A DNA stretch of 64,000 nt, taken from contig PHAR01000004.1 in assembly GCA_002840405.1 (NCBI GenBank), positions 284,239 through 348,238 of the forward strand, written 5' to 3'. How positions within the stretch are numbered: the first letter of the stretch is position 1; every line of letters begins with the position of its first letter. The notes below the pieces were generated by a model, which had not been told where the DNA came from, made no database searches, and saw only the letters and a list, made by a program, of their open reading frames with translations. Made by a program: the position numbers and the translations under genes. Positions 7,987 to 15,637 of this stretch are shown piece by piece. This DNA comes from Deltaproteobacteria bacterium HGW-Deltaproteobacteria-8. Lineage in GTDB: Bacteria; Desulfobacterota; Desulfovibrionia; Desulfovibrionales; Desulfovibrionaceae.

Positions 7987-8709
7987 CTATCTCTGGGGGG
8001 CGATTGAAGCGATGCTTTGCATCCGGCCGAGTATGACAGGCACGCGGGCCTGACTGCCTGGGTCTGGATGCAGGAGGCCCGGCAGGCCGTCCAGAAAGTC
8101 GTCGAGGTCGATCCAGGCCGCGCAGGTGGAGGCCAGGAACGTGCGAAGGTCCTCAGGAGCCTGCCGCACCTCGTCGACCACTTCGGGCCGCCCGTCTAGG
8201 ACCGTGACGAGGTCCTCCAGGTCGTGGCTGGCCATGAAGTCACCCCTGCCCTTGCGGCCCGGGGAATTGAACGCCACGACCTTCGTCCCCAAGAAGAACG
8301 GCGCGGAGATGACCCGAAGGGAGACGCCTTCGACTTCCAAGCTCTGAGCATGGCGCATGGCAGGCAGGTACCAGGGGTTGGTGAAGCCGAGAATACTCTC
8401 ATCTGTGGGCATGACGTCGAGGATAATCTTGGCGGTGCGGTGCTTCCAGCGGCAGATGACCTCTTCTTCCGACGCCTCAAAGAACCCATGCTCCCGCAAG
8501 CGGTCCACGAATCGGTAGTATCCCGTTCGCGACGCCACCTCGACCACGACGTCAACGTCGAGCGTGGGGCGGACATCTGGAGCGGCAGGGTCCGTCAGCA
8601 ACAATCCTGTCGCGGCTCCACCGACGAAAACGACCTCAGCTGCCAACTCACCCAGGAGGCGGGCCGCAGTCACGAGATTCTCGACGTTGCCGCGCCAGCG
8701 GGGTCTCAC
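7987..8709 (-). CDS. Nucleotidyltransferase-fold protein, AbiEii-like toxin candidate
   Basis: A 240-residue protein with a minimal nucleotidyltransferase core: VVFVGGAATGLLLTD (G-G sequence, residues about 28-42) followed by PTLDVDVVVEV, where the two Asp residues are in the metal-binding position. The rest resembles the AbiEii/AbiGii group, including HDLEDLVTVLDGR. These enzymes transfer nucleotides to tRNA or other targets and act as toxins or abortive-infection effectors. It starts at GTG 8709 behind AGGAAG and overlaps the stop of the upstream HTH gene by GTGA. A bicistronic HTH plus nucleotidyltransferase arrangement is that of type IV-like toxin-antitoxin pairs. Confidence 0.75.
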   Translation of the reverse strand: MRPRWRGNVENLVTAARLLGELAAEVVFVGGAATGLLLTDPAAPDVRPTLDVDVVVEVASRTGYYRFVDRLREHGFFEASEEEVICRWKHRTAKIILDVMPTDESILGFTNPWYLPAMRHAQSLEVEGVSLRVISAPFFLGTKVVAFNSPGRKGRGDFMASHDLEDLVTVLDGRPEVVDEVRQAPEDLRTFLASTCAAWIDLDDFLDGLPGLLHPDPGSQARVPVILGRMQSIASIAPQR

Positions 8710-9215
8710 TTCTTCCTCAAGAGCTGCGTCAGGAGGTCTTGGGCGAGGTTCTTCTCCCGAGCGCGTCCGATGCGCAGCGCATCAACGAGGGCCAACGCCT
8801 CGTAGAGCTTTGCGTCCTTCAGGCAGGCCTCAGGCATGGACTTGTAAAGCGGGTCGATGGCCACTCCTCGCTGGTCTCCCACGGCAGACGGCCATACCGT
8901 GTGCCCATTGGAACCGATTTCAAAGTGACCGGCGAGGACAGGAGCGCTGAACCCCGTTGGAACGCCACGCGTGACCGTGCCGGGCTCGGCTGGGAAGGCG
9001 TATTTGACCCCGTGGATGAGGAACTCCTCCAGGGCCGCCGCCTTGGGCCTATTCCGGTTCGCGTCGTAGAGCTTGGCGATGGTCGCCCGCTTGACACCTG
9101 CGTAGGCTTCAGCCCTGCTCATGCCGAGTTCAACGGCGACCAGGTACGGCGTCGCACCGGGCTCCGCAACAAACAGCTTGAGCATGAGGCACACGTCTTG
9201 GGGTTTGAGCATCAT
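8706..9215 (-). CDS. Winged-HTH regulator/antitoxin partner
   Basis: A 169-residue protein with an N-terminal HTH segment (KPQDVCLMLKLFVAEPGATPYLVAVELGMSRAEAYAGVKRA, written here as its extent, residues about 4-44) and a C-terminal region that ends in a helical, basic stretch. It is the first gene of the pair and is coupled to the nucleotidyltransferase. By position and layout it should repress the operon and neutralise the toxin, like AbiEi-type antitoxins, although the C-terminal domain is not one I recognise. The start is one of two tandem ATGs at 9213-9215 and 9210-9212; neither has a strong ribosome-binding site. Confidence 0.65.
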   Translation of the reverse strand: MMLKPQDVCLMLKLFVAEPGATPYLVAVELGMSRAEAYAGVKRATIAKLYDANRNRPKAAALEEFLIHGVKYAFPAEPGTVTRGVPTGFSAPVLAGHFEIGSNGHTVWPSAVGDQRGVAIDPLYKSMPEACLKDAKLYEALALVDALRIGRAREKNLAQDLLTQLLRKK

Positions 9216-9300
9216 GAGTTACCGCTATTCGGAAAAGAGCGAGGAGTCAAGAGGGATAATATTGTGCTTTGTGCTGCAACGATAGTGAGTTGAAAGTGTT

Positions 9301-9330
9301 TTCGTCTGCGAATCGCGAACTGTAGACGAA
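9301..9330. promoter_or_regulatory. Inverted repeat in the divergent promoter region
   Basis: TTCGTCT (9301-9307) and AGACGAA (9324-9330) form an inverted repeat with 16 bp between the arms. It lies between the divergent HTH/nucleotidyltransferase operon (minus) and the gene starting at 9544 (plus), so it could be an operator for the HTH protein. Nothing else in 9216-9543 looks coding; the region is AT-rich at 9290-9370. Confidence 0.35.
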
Positions 9331-9543
9331 TAACAACAAAACATACTGAAAATACACAGCAAATGGCTATAAAAGGCGTGGGTCGGGGGGGTGTGAGGAG
9401 TGTGACAAGTCGGAATGGACCAGGCCTGGAGAGAGGAAGTGAATGAACACCCGGCAGATAGTAACTAGACATTTGTGTCATTGATTTTTGTTGCCCGTCG
9501 CACGGCATTCACATAGCTTTTGACATCTCGTTTAACCGTAAGC

Positions 9544-10593
9544 ATGGAGCGCACACGCATGTGCTTTCTGATACAAATCGAATACATTACGCTCGCTGTT
9601 GGCTCTGTTGAGTTCAAATCATTCTGCTATGGCTTGTTCCCCTCTGTTCCGAAGCGAACGCTAAGAAGTCTCACAACCGGTTCGCCGCCGCGACGGAAGA
9701 CCACGGATGCTCTGGTGTCGGATATCCTAAGGTTAGCCCCTGACTTGGGAGAGGAGGTGGTGCGCTCGGCTTTGCAATTCAAGGGGTCGTGGAAAGATAT
9801 CATTGGAGTATACAAGGCAGGGTGCGGAGAATCATTCCCCAAATCGTTTGGCTATGCAGCAGAAGTTATCCTTCAGATTGAGAATGCACAGTTCGATGCG
9901 TTTACTGCCAAAGCTAAGGGAGATGCTCGTTGGGTGGACCAGTTCAAAAGGTCAGGACTCCCGGTTGAAGTGATACCTGACCACTATTTGGAAAAATTGG
10001 CACGGTTCGCAACGCTAAGAAAGACGAAGGCGAACGAGCATTTTATACCAGTTGAGTCCTTTAAGGTTTGTCTAAGAGCCTGGCTTTATGTGTTGGCTGC
10101 GCTTGAAGTGTCCTTAATTCATTCTAGTTTAGTTTCCCCAAACATTTGTGCGTGGGTTCACCGGAGAATGCCGTACTACAGAGCAAAAGAGCTTGTCGAT
10201 CCAATGCGAAAGTTTTTTGAAGACATTATGGAACGGCTAGGTATCAACACTCTTACTGAGTTTGCAAAACAGCTTCCTTCCTTAACAACTTCGCAAAGTG
10301 ATAGGGATATACAAAGTCAGAGAAGGCAAATCGCACGCTGGATGTCTGGAAATTCACTGCCAAGTTGGGAATACATAGGCGTTATTCGTGACAGATTTCA
10401 TGGAGTAGATGACTGGATATTCATTATGTATGGAGCGGCTCGACTTTTACAAGTCTTGTTGAATGACTGCAAACTCCAAATCCCGGCAGTTTTCTCTGAC
10501 GAAGAGATCCTCGTTGAAGTCTTCCAAGAGTACACGGTGTGGCAGGAATGCCACAAGATAGGTTTCGCAAAATGGAGCGTGGCGAGGGGCTAG
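9544..10593 (+). CDS. Hypothetical protein, cargo gene of island 1
   Basis: No family is recognised. The ATG at 9544 gives 349 residues; a TTG at 9520 is in frame but less likely. The protein is soluble and mostly helical. Around residues 245-285 the pattern TEFAKQLPSL...RRQIARWMSGNSLPSWEYI resembles a degenerate Cro/C1-type HTH in which a helix is followed by W-x-S-G-x-x-x-P. Base composition is lower in GC than the integrase or mob genes. It stands alone between a toxin-antitoxin-like pair and two small genes, a typical cargo position. Confidence 0.55.
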   Translation: MERTRMCFLIQIEYITLAVGSVEFKSFCYGLFPSVPKRTLRSLTTGSPPRRKTTDALVSDILRLAPDLGEEVVRSALQFKGSWKDIIGVYKAGCGESFPKSFGYAAEVILQIENAQFDAFTAKAKGDARWVDQFKRSGLPVEVIPDHYLEKLARFATLRKTKANEHFIPVESFKVCLRAWLYVLAALEVSLIHSSLVSPNICAWVHRRMPYYRAKELVDPMRKFFEDIMERLGINTLTEFAKQLPSLTTSQSDRDIQSQRRQIARWMSGNSLPSWEYIGVIRDRFHGVDDWIFIMYGAARLLQVLLNDCKLQIPAVFSDEEILVEVFQEYTVWQECHKIGFAKWSVARG

Positions 10594-10610
10594 GGCAAAC
10601 CCCTCGCCAC
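10579..10610. terminator. Hairpin at the end of the hypothetical gene
   Basis: GTGGCGAGGGG (10579-10589) and CCCCTCGCCAC (10600-10610) form a perfect 11-bp stem with a 10-nt loop that contains the stop codon of the upstream gene. There is no T-run on the plus strand. It lies between two convergent genes and could slow transcription from either side. Confidence 0.5.
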
Positions 10611-10618
10611 GGACTGGG

Positions 10619-10753
10619 CTACTCGTCAATATAGTCCTCATTGTTTGGATTGTGAGCGTCTGCCCAGTCGTCCATGTCAGCGTCGTTGTTTGGGTTATTA
10701 ATGTCGGACCACAAGTCCAGCTCTTCTTGGCTCATGTTTGAAGTGTCGGGCAT
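10619..10753 (-). CDS. 44-residue acidic small protein with a repeated NPNN motif
   Basis: A short open frame, ATG at 10753 to TAG at 10619, preceded by GGAGGAATAAATT on the minus strand, a good ribosome-binding site. The protein is very acidic and contains two similar blocks, WSDINNPNNDAD and WADAHNPNNEDY, so W-x-D-x-x-NPNN-D/E repeats. It has no signal peptide or membrane segment. Short proteins with an NPNN-x-x-Y motif occur as unannotated genes on plasmids and islands; I know no function. The internal repeat and the clear ribosome-binding site argue that it is real. Confidence 0.6.
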   Translation of the reverse strand: MPDTSNMSQEELDLWSDINNPNNDADMDDWADAHNPNNEDYIDE

Positions 10754-10887
10754 AATTTATTCCTCCGTGTTTGTTCTATAGCCATACAGGGTTTCGCCAA
10801 TTTTGGGGATGGCCGTAATCACTTGGCTCATTGCTCCACTACCTATTCGAGGAGGGAGCAAAACGCTCCCCCCCTCTTTCCCTTCAT

Positions 10888-11046
10888 CTACTTCTTCGGC
10901 GTTTCGTTCCTGGCCGCAGTGCCCTGAGCACGTGCGGCAAAAGAACCCGACGCCACTTTCCCACCATTGGCTCTGGCTTCAGCACTCTGGATACGAGAGG
11001 CATCGGTCTGGGTCATGGGTTTGGGGGATCCAGAATTCTTCGACAT
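10888..11046 (-). CDS. Small SMP-like plasmid protein
   Basis: A 52-residue protein starting at ATG 11046 behind AGGAGA. The pattern PMTQTDASRIQSAEARANGG followed by SGSFAARAQGTAARN is that of a family of small Ala/Ser-rich proteins often called seed-maturation-protein-like that are common on plasmids and in accessory DNA. The function is unknown. An in-frame upstream extension reaches 11250 but lacks a ribosome-binding site and reads like non-coding sequence. It follows the same strand as the 44-residue gene and may share its transcript. Confidence 0.65.
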   Translation of the reverse strand: MSKNSGSPKPMTQTDASRIQSAEARANGGKVASGSFAARAQGTAARNETPKK

Positions 11047-11370
11047 GGCATTCTCCTGGCTTAGGTTACATGTTAATCGATGTTCCCTCAGGTACCCGCG
11101 GTATAGCTCGCCTCCGCCGTCTTCGTGCCAAGCTGGATGCTCCTTATTGGCTTCGATAGAGAAGTAATAGCGTGTGGGGATAACCATGCAAAGGACAGCG
11201 GGCGGCAACAACGACTGCTCGCCTCTTAATCGTGCCCTTAGGCGTCTCAAGGCCTGAGACTTCGCTATCCACCCAAAACCTGTCGGCCGTCTGTGCAGGG
11301 CCTGATGACGGCTCTTTCTTGGCGCTTGGAGAGCCTTCAGGCAGGGGCTGGGTAGTGGAAGGCACAGCGG

Positions 11371-11529
11371 AACGCGCTCAAGGCGCAGACCACGGCCCTG
11401 GAGCGCAAGACCTGGGGGGATCGTGCTGATGGTAGACAGGAGCGGGCGCTACATCGTCCTGCCGAGACAGGAACAAAGGTGCAGCCTTACGAGACCAGGG
11501 ACAAGCGTCCGGCCCTGCGCCTGGAGTGA
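11371..11529 (+). pseudogene. Frameshifted remnant of a small plasmid-type protein
   Basis: One frame reads ALKAQTTALERKTWG, then the +1 frame continues IVLMVDRSGRYIVLP, then the first frame resumes with GTKVQPYETRDKRPALRLE and stop at 11,527. Each block reads like one continuous small protein, so two frameshifts have broken it. It lies immediately before another broken small gene. I recognise the style as that of small genes beside mobilization regions, but not a named family. Confidence 0.5.
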
Positions 11530-11532
11530 GCA

Positions 11533-11694
11533 ATGAACGAACTGGAATTGCATCTAAGGGACGCCCTGGCCAAGTGGGAGAGCTGTGTGGCCAGGTAGTT
11601 GGCAGCGAAGAATCAAGCCATCGAGCCCCTAACGAGACCCCTGCACGAATCCGAGCGGCAATTGCAGCGCTTGAGCGGGCTGGTCGGAAGGTGA
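11533..11694 (+). pseudogene. Remnant of a small coiled-coil protein with an in-frame stop
   Basis: From ATG 11,533 the frame reads MNELELHLRDALAKWESCVAR, then TAG at 11,596, then LAAKNQAIEPLTRPLHESERQLQRLSGLVGR and TGA at 11,692. The two halves together form an amphipathic coiled coil of the kind seen in small plasmid mobilization proteins. The amber stop makes it a pseudogene unless suppressed. The following 11,695-11,885 has no recognisable gene. Confidence 0.5.
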
Positions 11695-11885
11695 TAAGGA
11701 GGGGAAGAAGCCAGAGGCGAGACGGGCCTGGGCTGGAGAGATGAAGATTGTGCCAAGAATCAAACCGGGTTGCACTTTGGGTTTAACCTGGCACCCCCAG
11801 CATATGGGACGATTTGTCTTGGAGGACCATGACCGGAGGCCTCCTTCAGGAATTGAGCGGCCCGGAGAAAGCCGGCAGGTCAATG

Positions 11886-14612
11886 CTACTCTGAAGGTAC
11901 AAAAATGACCAAAAACTCGACTACATCTTTATGCTTAGCTCCACCATGAGACTTATGGACTGCTGGTGTACTAAAAGATTTAATGTTGCACGAGTGCTGA
12001 CTTGAAACTGACTTTATCACATTGACGATATTTGCTGAAGCAGTGTTTGAGTAGCTCCAAGCGCATGACCATCCAAGACTTAGAACACGGGAGATAATAT
12101 CATGCAACACATTACAAACAGCATTGCTATCCCTTGTAAAAAACTTTGAACTGAAGCGCTCTATAGGATGAGGTGTTAGCCCACTGCCAGAGCATGAAGG
12201 ATAATTATATTTAACAAGAGTCTCGAGCACATGGTAATACCTACTATATTCTTCTCTCGTATATGGTGGGTCTAAATACACTACGACATTCGAACTAGGC
12301 AAAACGTTACCTAACAAATTAAGTGAATTTTCCCAAGGACCATCAACCGTATGCACTGGTAATGACTTTGACTCACTGGATGCAGAAATACTTAAAAACC
12401 TAGAAACAAAATCGTGCACTATTGAGCGAGAGCGTGTGACCAATAAATCAGACAATGCCTTCTTGCTAATTGACCGGACATTCTTAACCTTCGGCTGTGC
12501 AAAGTGACCACCATAAGTTGTACCATTACAACTAACAGACGAAACCAAAGCACCTAATGCCCACTTTTTAACATAAGCATTATCTAATTGATCAATTGCA
12601 AAACGGAGACTATCAATTTCAAGAGATTGCCTTACACCAAAATATGAATTTGAAAAATATGATGTAAACAAACAATATGGATATCTATTTTGAGCAAAAA
12701 CTCTATTCTCAACCTCAGAAGCTGGATTCCAATCGTTACTAGCTAGATTATTAGCAATTGTAGGAAAATCCTTAATGAAAAGGTCATACCGAGTTCGAAG
12801 GATATCATTAGCCTCTGAGCAAAGGATTTCTGTTTCTTCATCAATAGAAGCAGGAATCAAAGACTTTAATGTCTCGAAATGCAGATAAAAACAACGCATA
12901 ATTGTTGTCAGTGCGCCATCTGCACTAGCAGAGTCGAATCCAGAACCTTGTATTGATGCTAAATATTGACAGAATTCTTGAGCATCAGATGCATATGTTG
13001 TCCAAAACTTAGAAAAAGCATTAGATGCGACACCTGACCCACACATCAAATCAACTATTATGCCATCTGATGATAAGATGGAAGAAATAGACTCAACAAG
13101 AAAGCTGCACAGCGCCCTTTTTGACCCCATATATTGAGGCGGATTGAGATAAGCGTTTAATTGCTCAGCGTCGGACATATTGATCCTATTAGCCTGTCGA
13201 AAAGCAAAATGAAGCAAGTCCAAACTATGGGTATGCAAAGTTGAATTGCACAAGAACTCAAACGTAAGGCTGGATTCTCCGGAATAATCTGAAATTATTG
13301 AAGAATAGCTCATAAGATTAACAAGAGAAGGAATAAAAGCTGGGACCTTGAAGCAATCCCTAGATACCCCCGTGATAGTATGACCATTTCCGAACCTGAT
13401 ACTGTACCAGACCTTATCCCTATCAACAGTTTTTGAAATAGAAAGACCAATTCCTGAAAGCCTAAAGTAGTCATCGTTCAAGAAGTACTCAGTCCCGCTT
13501 GAGTCGCAGTATTTTGGCAACAGCCCAAACTGTGATGCAAGAGCTAAGGTATCTGGATCGAGGCAGTACCTAGATTCGGCACTGATAGATGACATGACAT
13601 CTTCATAAGTTAGCAAGTGATGTGTAGTATGATGGCTCAAAATAAATGGGAAAGCCGTAGATGTATGATCGCTTCCAGCCAACTCGTTATGCGTTTTCAT
13701 ATTGGAAACGCTTTTACTGGACAAATCAATGGCCTCACGCACAAGAAGCAAGACTTCCATAGCGCCAACTTCTACACTGAAATTTGCAATATAATCACTG
13801 GATGATTTTGCCTTTAAACTAGCATTTCCGACTGCCACTCCAATCCCAGCCCATTTAAGCATAGTAACGTCATTGTTATTATCACCCATAGCCAACACTT
13901 GAGATCTATCCAACCGCAAAGCATTCGCGACGAACTCAAGCGCTCGTCCTTTTGTAGCTTCACGCGGGCAAATTTCTATGTAATTTGAGCCAAATGTATA
14001 AACAACACCGGCTAGCAAATCGAGAATCTTACAAATATGCGGGACAATAGCAGGATTATTGTAATGTAAAACAACAACAGATGGCTGCACAAATACATCA
14101 AAATCATTTTGCTGCAACCAACTAATTTTCATATCATTATAATCTAAACGTGGCCTATCTATTGATGACCATCCATATGCATACTCGATAGGGCTAACCT
14201 TATCTGAAGCAATAGCGTATGCAATGACCTTAACCGGGTATCGAGCAGGCATTGTCGCCAGAACGCACAAAGCTTCCCTACTAAGCAATTTCCTAGATAA
14301 AATTTCCCCATTCTTAGCCATTATTACAGCACCATTATACAAAATAACCGGGGTATCTTTCCCTTGTACAAGCTTATCGATTAATGTATTTGAGCCGTTA
14401 AGAGTTCGCCCGGTTGCTATGATCGTCCGAACATCATACTTAGGGCGGTTTAGCTTTGCTGCGAGTGAAGAAACGTTAAAAGGCAAGCTTGACTTATTGG
14501 ACAATAGCAATGTGCCGTCTAAATCCATTGCGATTAGACGTATCCTCGCAAACTGCGATAAGATTTCATTAGGGAAAGGAGACTTGTGAGATGGTAATTG
14601 CCTGTCAGACAT
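11886..14612 (-). CDS. HAD-IIB phosphatase fused to a D12-class DNA adenine methyltransferase
   Basis: A 908-residue fusion. Residues 24-290 are a Cof-like HAD phosphatase with all four motifs: D30-L-D32-G-T, T67-G-R, Lys221 (TKGRAL) and GDNNND at 243-248. Residues about 300-480 match nothing I know. Residues about 488-900 are an N6-adenine methyltransferase of the D12 (MTase alpha) type: YMGSK at 494-498, SAM-binding DLMCGSG from 521, catalytic DPPY at 781-784 followed by TREEYSRYYHVLET, and a terminal WSYSNTAS motif. The ATG at 14,612 overlaps the upstream stop by 8 bp; earlier ATGs lie deep inside that gene. It is AT-rich and the last gene of a four-gene operon. Joining a small-molecule phosphatase to a DNA methylase is unusual. 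Confidence 0.88.
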   Translation of the reverse strand: MSDRQLPSHKSPFPNEILSQFARIRLIAMDLDGTLLLSNKSSLPFNVSSLAAKLNRPKYDVRTIIATGRTLNGSNTLIDKLVQGKDTPVILYNGAVIMAKNGEILSRKLLSREALCVLATMPARYPVKVIAYAIASDKVSPIEYAYGWSSIDRPRLDYNDMKISWLQQNDFDVFVQPSVVVLHYNNPAIVPHICKILDLLAGVVYTFGSNYIEICPREATKGRALEFVANALRLDRSQVLAMGDNNNDVTMLKWAGIGVAVGNASLKAKSSSDYIANFSVEVGAMEVLLLVREAIDLSSKSVSNMKTHNELAGSDHTSTAFPFILSHHTTHHLLTYEDVMSSISAESRYCLDPDTLALASQFGLLPKYCDSSGTEYFLNDDYFRLSGIGLSISKTVDRDKVWYSIRFGNGHTITGVSRDCFKVPAFIPSLVNLMSYSSIISDYSGESSLTFEFLCNSTLHTHSLDLLHFAFRQANRINMSDAEQLNAYLNPPQYMGSKRALCSFLVESISSILSSDGIIVDLMCGSGVASNAFSKFWTTYASDAQEFCQYLASIQGSGFDSASADGALTTIMRCFYLHFETLKSLIPASIDEETEILCSEANDILRTRYDLFIKDFPTIANNLASNDWNPASEVENRVFAQNRYPYCLFTSYFSNSYFGVRQSLEIDSLRFAIDQLDNAYVKKWALGALVSSVSCNGTTYGGHFAQPKVKNVRSISKKALSDLLVTRSRSIVHDFVSRFLSISASSESKSLPVHTVDGPWENSLNLLGNVLPSSNVVVYLDPPYTREEYSRYYHVLETLVKYNYPSCSGSGLTPHPIERFSSKFFTRDSNAVCNVLHDIISRVLSLGWSCAWSYSNTASANIVNVIKSVSSQHSCNIKSFSTPAVHKSHGGAKHKDVVEFLVIFVPSE

Positions 14613-15603
14613 TCTGCACCACGTATATTTTGTGAGGAGTCCTTGTCGCCGTAGTCCTGGTTGTGTAACCTTTTGCGTCGAAAGTAAACGTTGACATTTT
14701 GCCATGCTCTGAAAGGATATCAATAAGTATTTTAGGCTTGATCAGACCGTTGTCAGTATAATGGAAAAGCAATGTATTGAATTTAGCCTTAGACAACATT
14801 TTATACAACGATTCACACGCTGAAGCTCGACTGTTATACCCAGAGACAACATGCCCTGTCACTGGAATACCGGACATTCCTTTAACTTCTGGGCATTCAC
14901 ATTTTGCGATCGTTTCTGGCAGATGGTAGTATCGTGAATACGACCTTTCGTTGTATGGTGGATCTAAATATAAAACATTGTAGCGATTACGCGCTGTCAA
15001 CAAATCAGCAGATTCATGAAAGCACTGTCCGTGTCCACCACGAGCAGACGGTACGACTAAATTAAATCTAAATGGATTTAAAGCTTTTCGATGCCAATTT
15101 TTTAAATAAGCGTAGTAGGTACCCGCTGTATTTGCAACATTGTCCATTCCACTTATTAAACCAGCAAGGAGCATTGCCTTCTCATCCGCATTCAAAAGGC
15201 CTTCACGAGTCCAACCGCTTATCAACTCTCGACATGCTTCAATCTTCATCGCGTTCGTTCTAGTAAAAAATCCGCGCCGATCGCTATATTCCTCAACGAA
15301 CCAACCATTCTTTGGTTCAACGCTGTTTAGAATGCTGTTAATACCTTCGAGAGAATTAACCCCTATCTTTGTAAATAATGTAGAAAAATTTGCTTCATTA
15401 GGAAATTTAATTTTCGATATCTGGAAATAGTGCGCAAATGTAAGCAGATCACCGCTCCAAACGTTGTAACCCTTTGATCTCAAATATGTTCCTACTGAAC
15501 CAATTCCACCGAAAGGATCACAGACTAGCCCAGAACCTGCATGTGTCTTGACAATCTCATAGATAACTTCATTTGCTGTAACCTTAGAACCAAAGTATCT
15601 CAT
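14605..15603 (-). CDS. D12-class N6-adenine DNA methyltransferase
   Basis: A 332-residue DNA adenine methylase. RYFGSK at 2-7 is motif X, DPFGGIG at 29-35 is the SAM-binding motif I, and DPPY at 214-217 is the catalytic motif IV. The latter continues NERSYSRYYHLPETIAK, close to the same segment of the fused methylase downstream (YSRYYH-x-x-ET shared), so the two are paralogues of one subfamily. A single D12 domain fills the chain, as expected for the family. The stop overlaps the next start by 8 bp. No endonuclease is recognisable nearby, so the pair may be a modification-only system or two halves acting on an asymmetric site. Confidence 0.88.
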   Translation of the reverse strand: MRYFGSKVTANEVIYEIVKTHAGSGLVCDPFGGIGSVGTYLRSKGYNVWSGDLLTFAHYFQISKIKFPNEANFSTLFTKIGVNSLEGINSILNSVEPKNGWFVEEYSDRRGFFTRTNAMKIEACRELISGWTREGLLNADEKAMLLAGLISGMDNVANTAGTYYAYLKNWHRKALNPFRFNLVVPSARGGHGQCFHESADLLTARNRYNVLYLDPPYNERSYSRYYHLPETIAKCECPEVKGMSGIPVTGHVVSGYNSRASACESLYKMLSKAKFNTLLFHYTDNGLIKPKILIDILSEHGKMSTFTFDAKGYTTRTTATRTPHKIYVVQNV

Positions 15604-15637
15604 ATGGTATTCCGATACGCGTATGCGTCAGCAAGGT

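Noticed and set aside
10888-11250. 120-residue version of the SMP-like protein
   Set aside because: The added N-terminus has no ribosome-binding site; the ATG at 11,046 has AGGAGA and begins exactly where the family pattern begins.
11886-14723. Longer start for the HAD-methylase fusion (14,723 or 14,705)
   Set aside because: The extra residues are antisense-like sequence within the upstream methylase gene; ATG 14,612 gives the usual short overlap.
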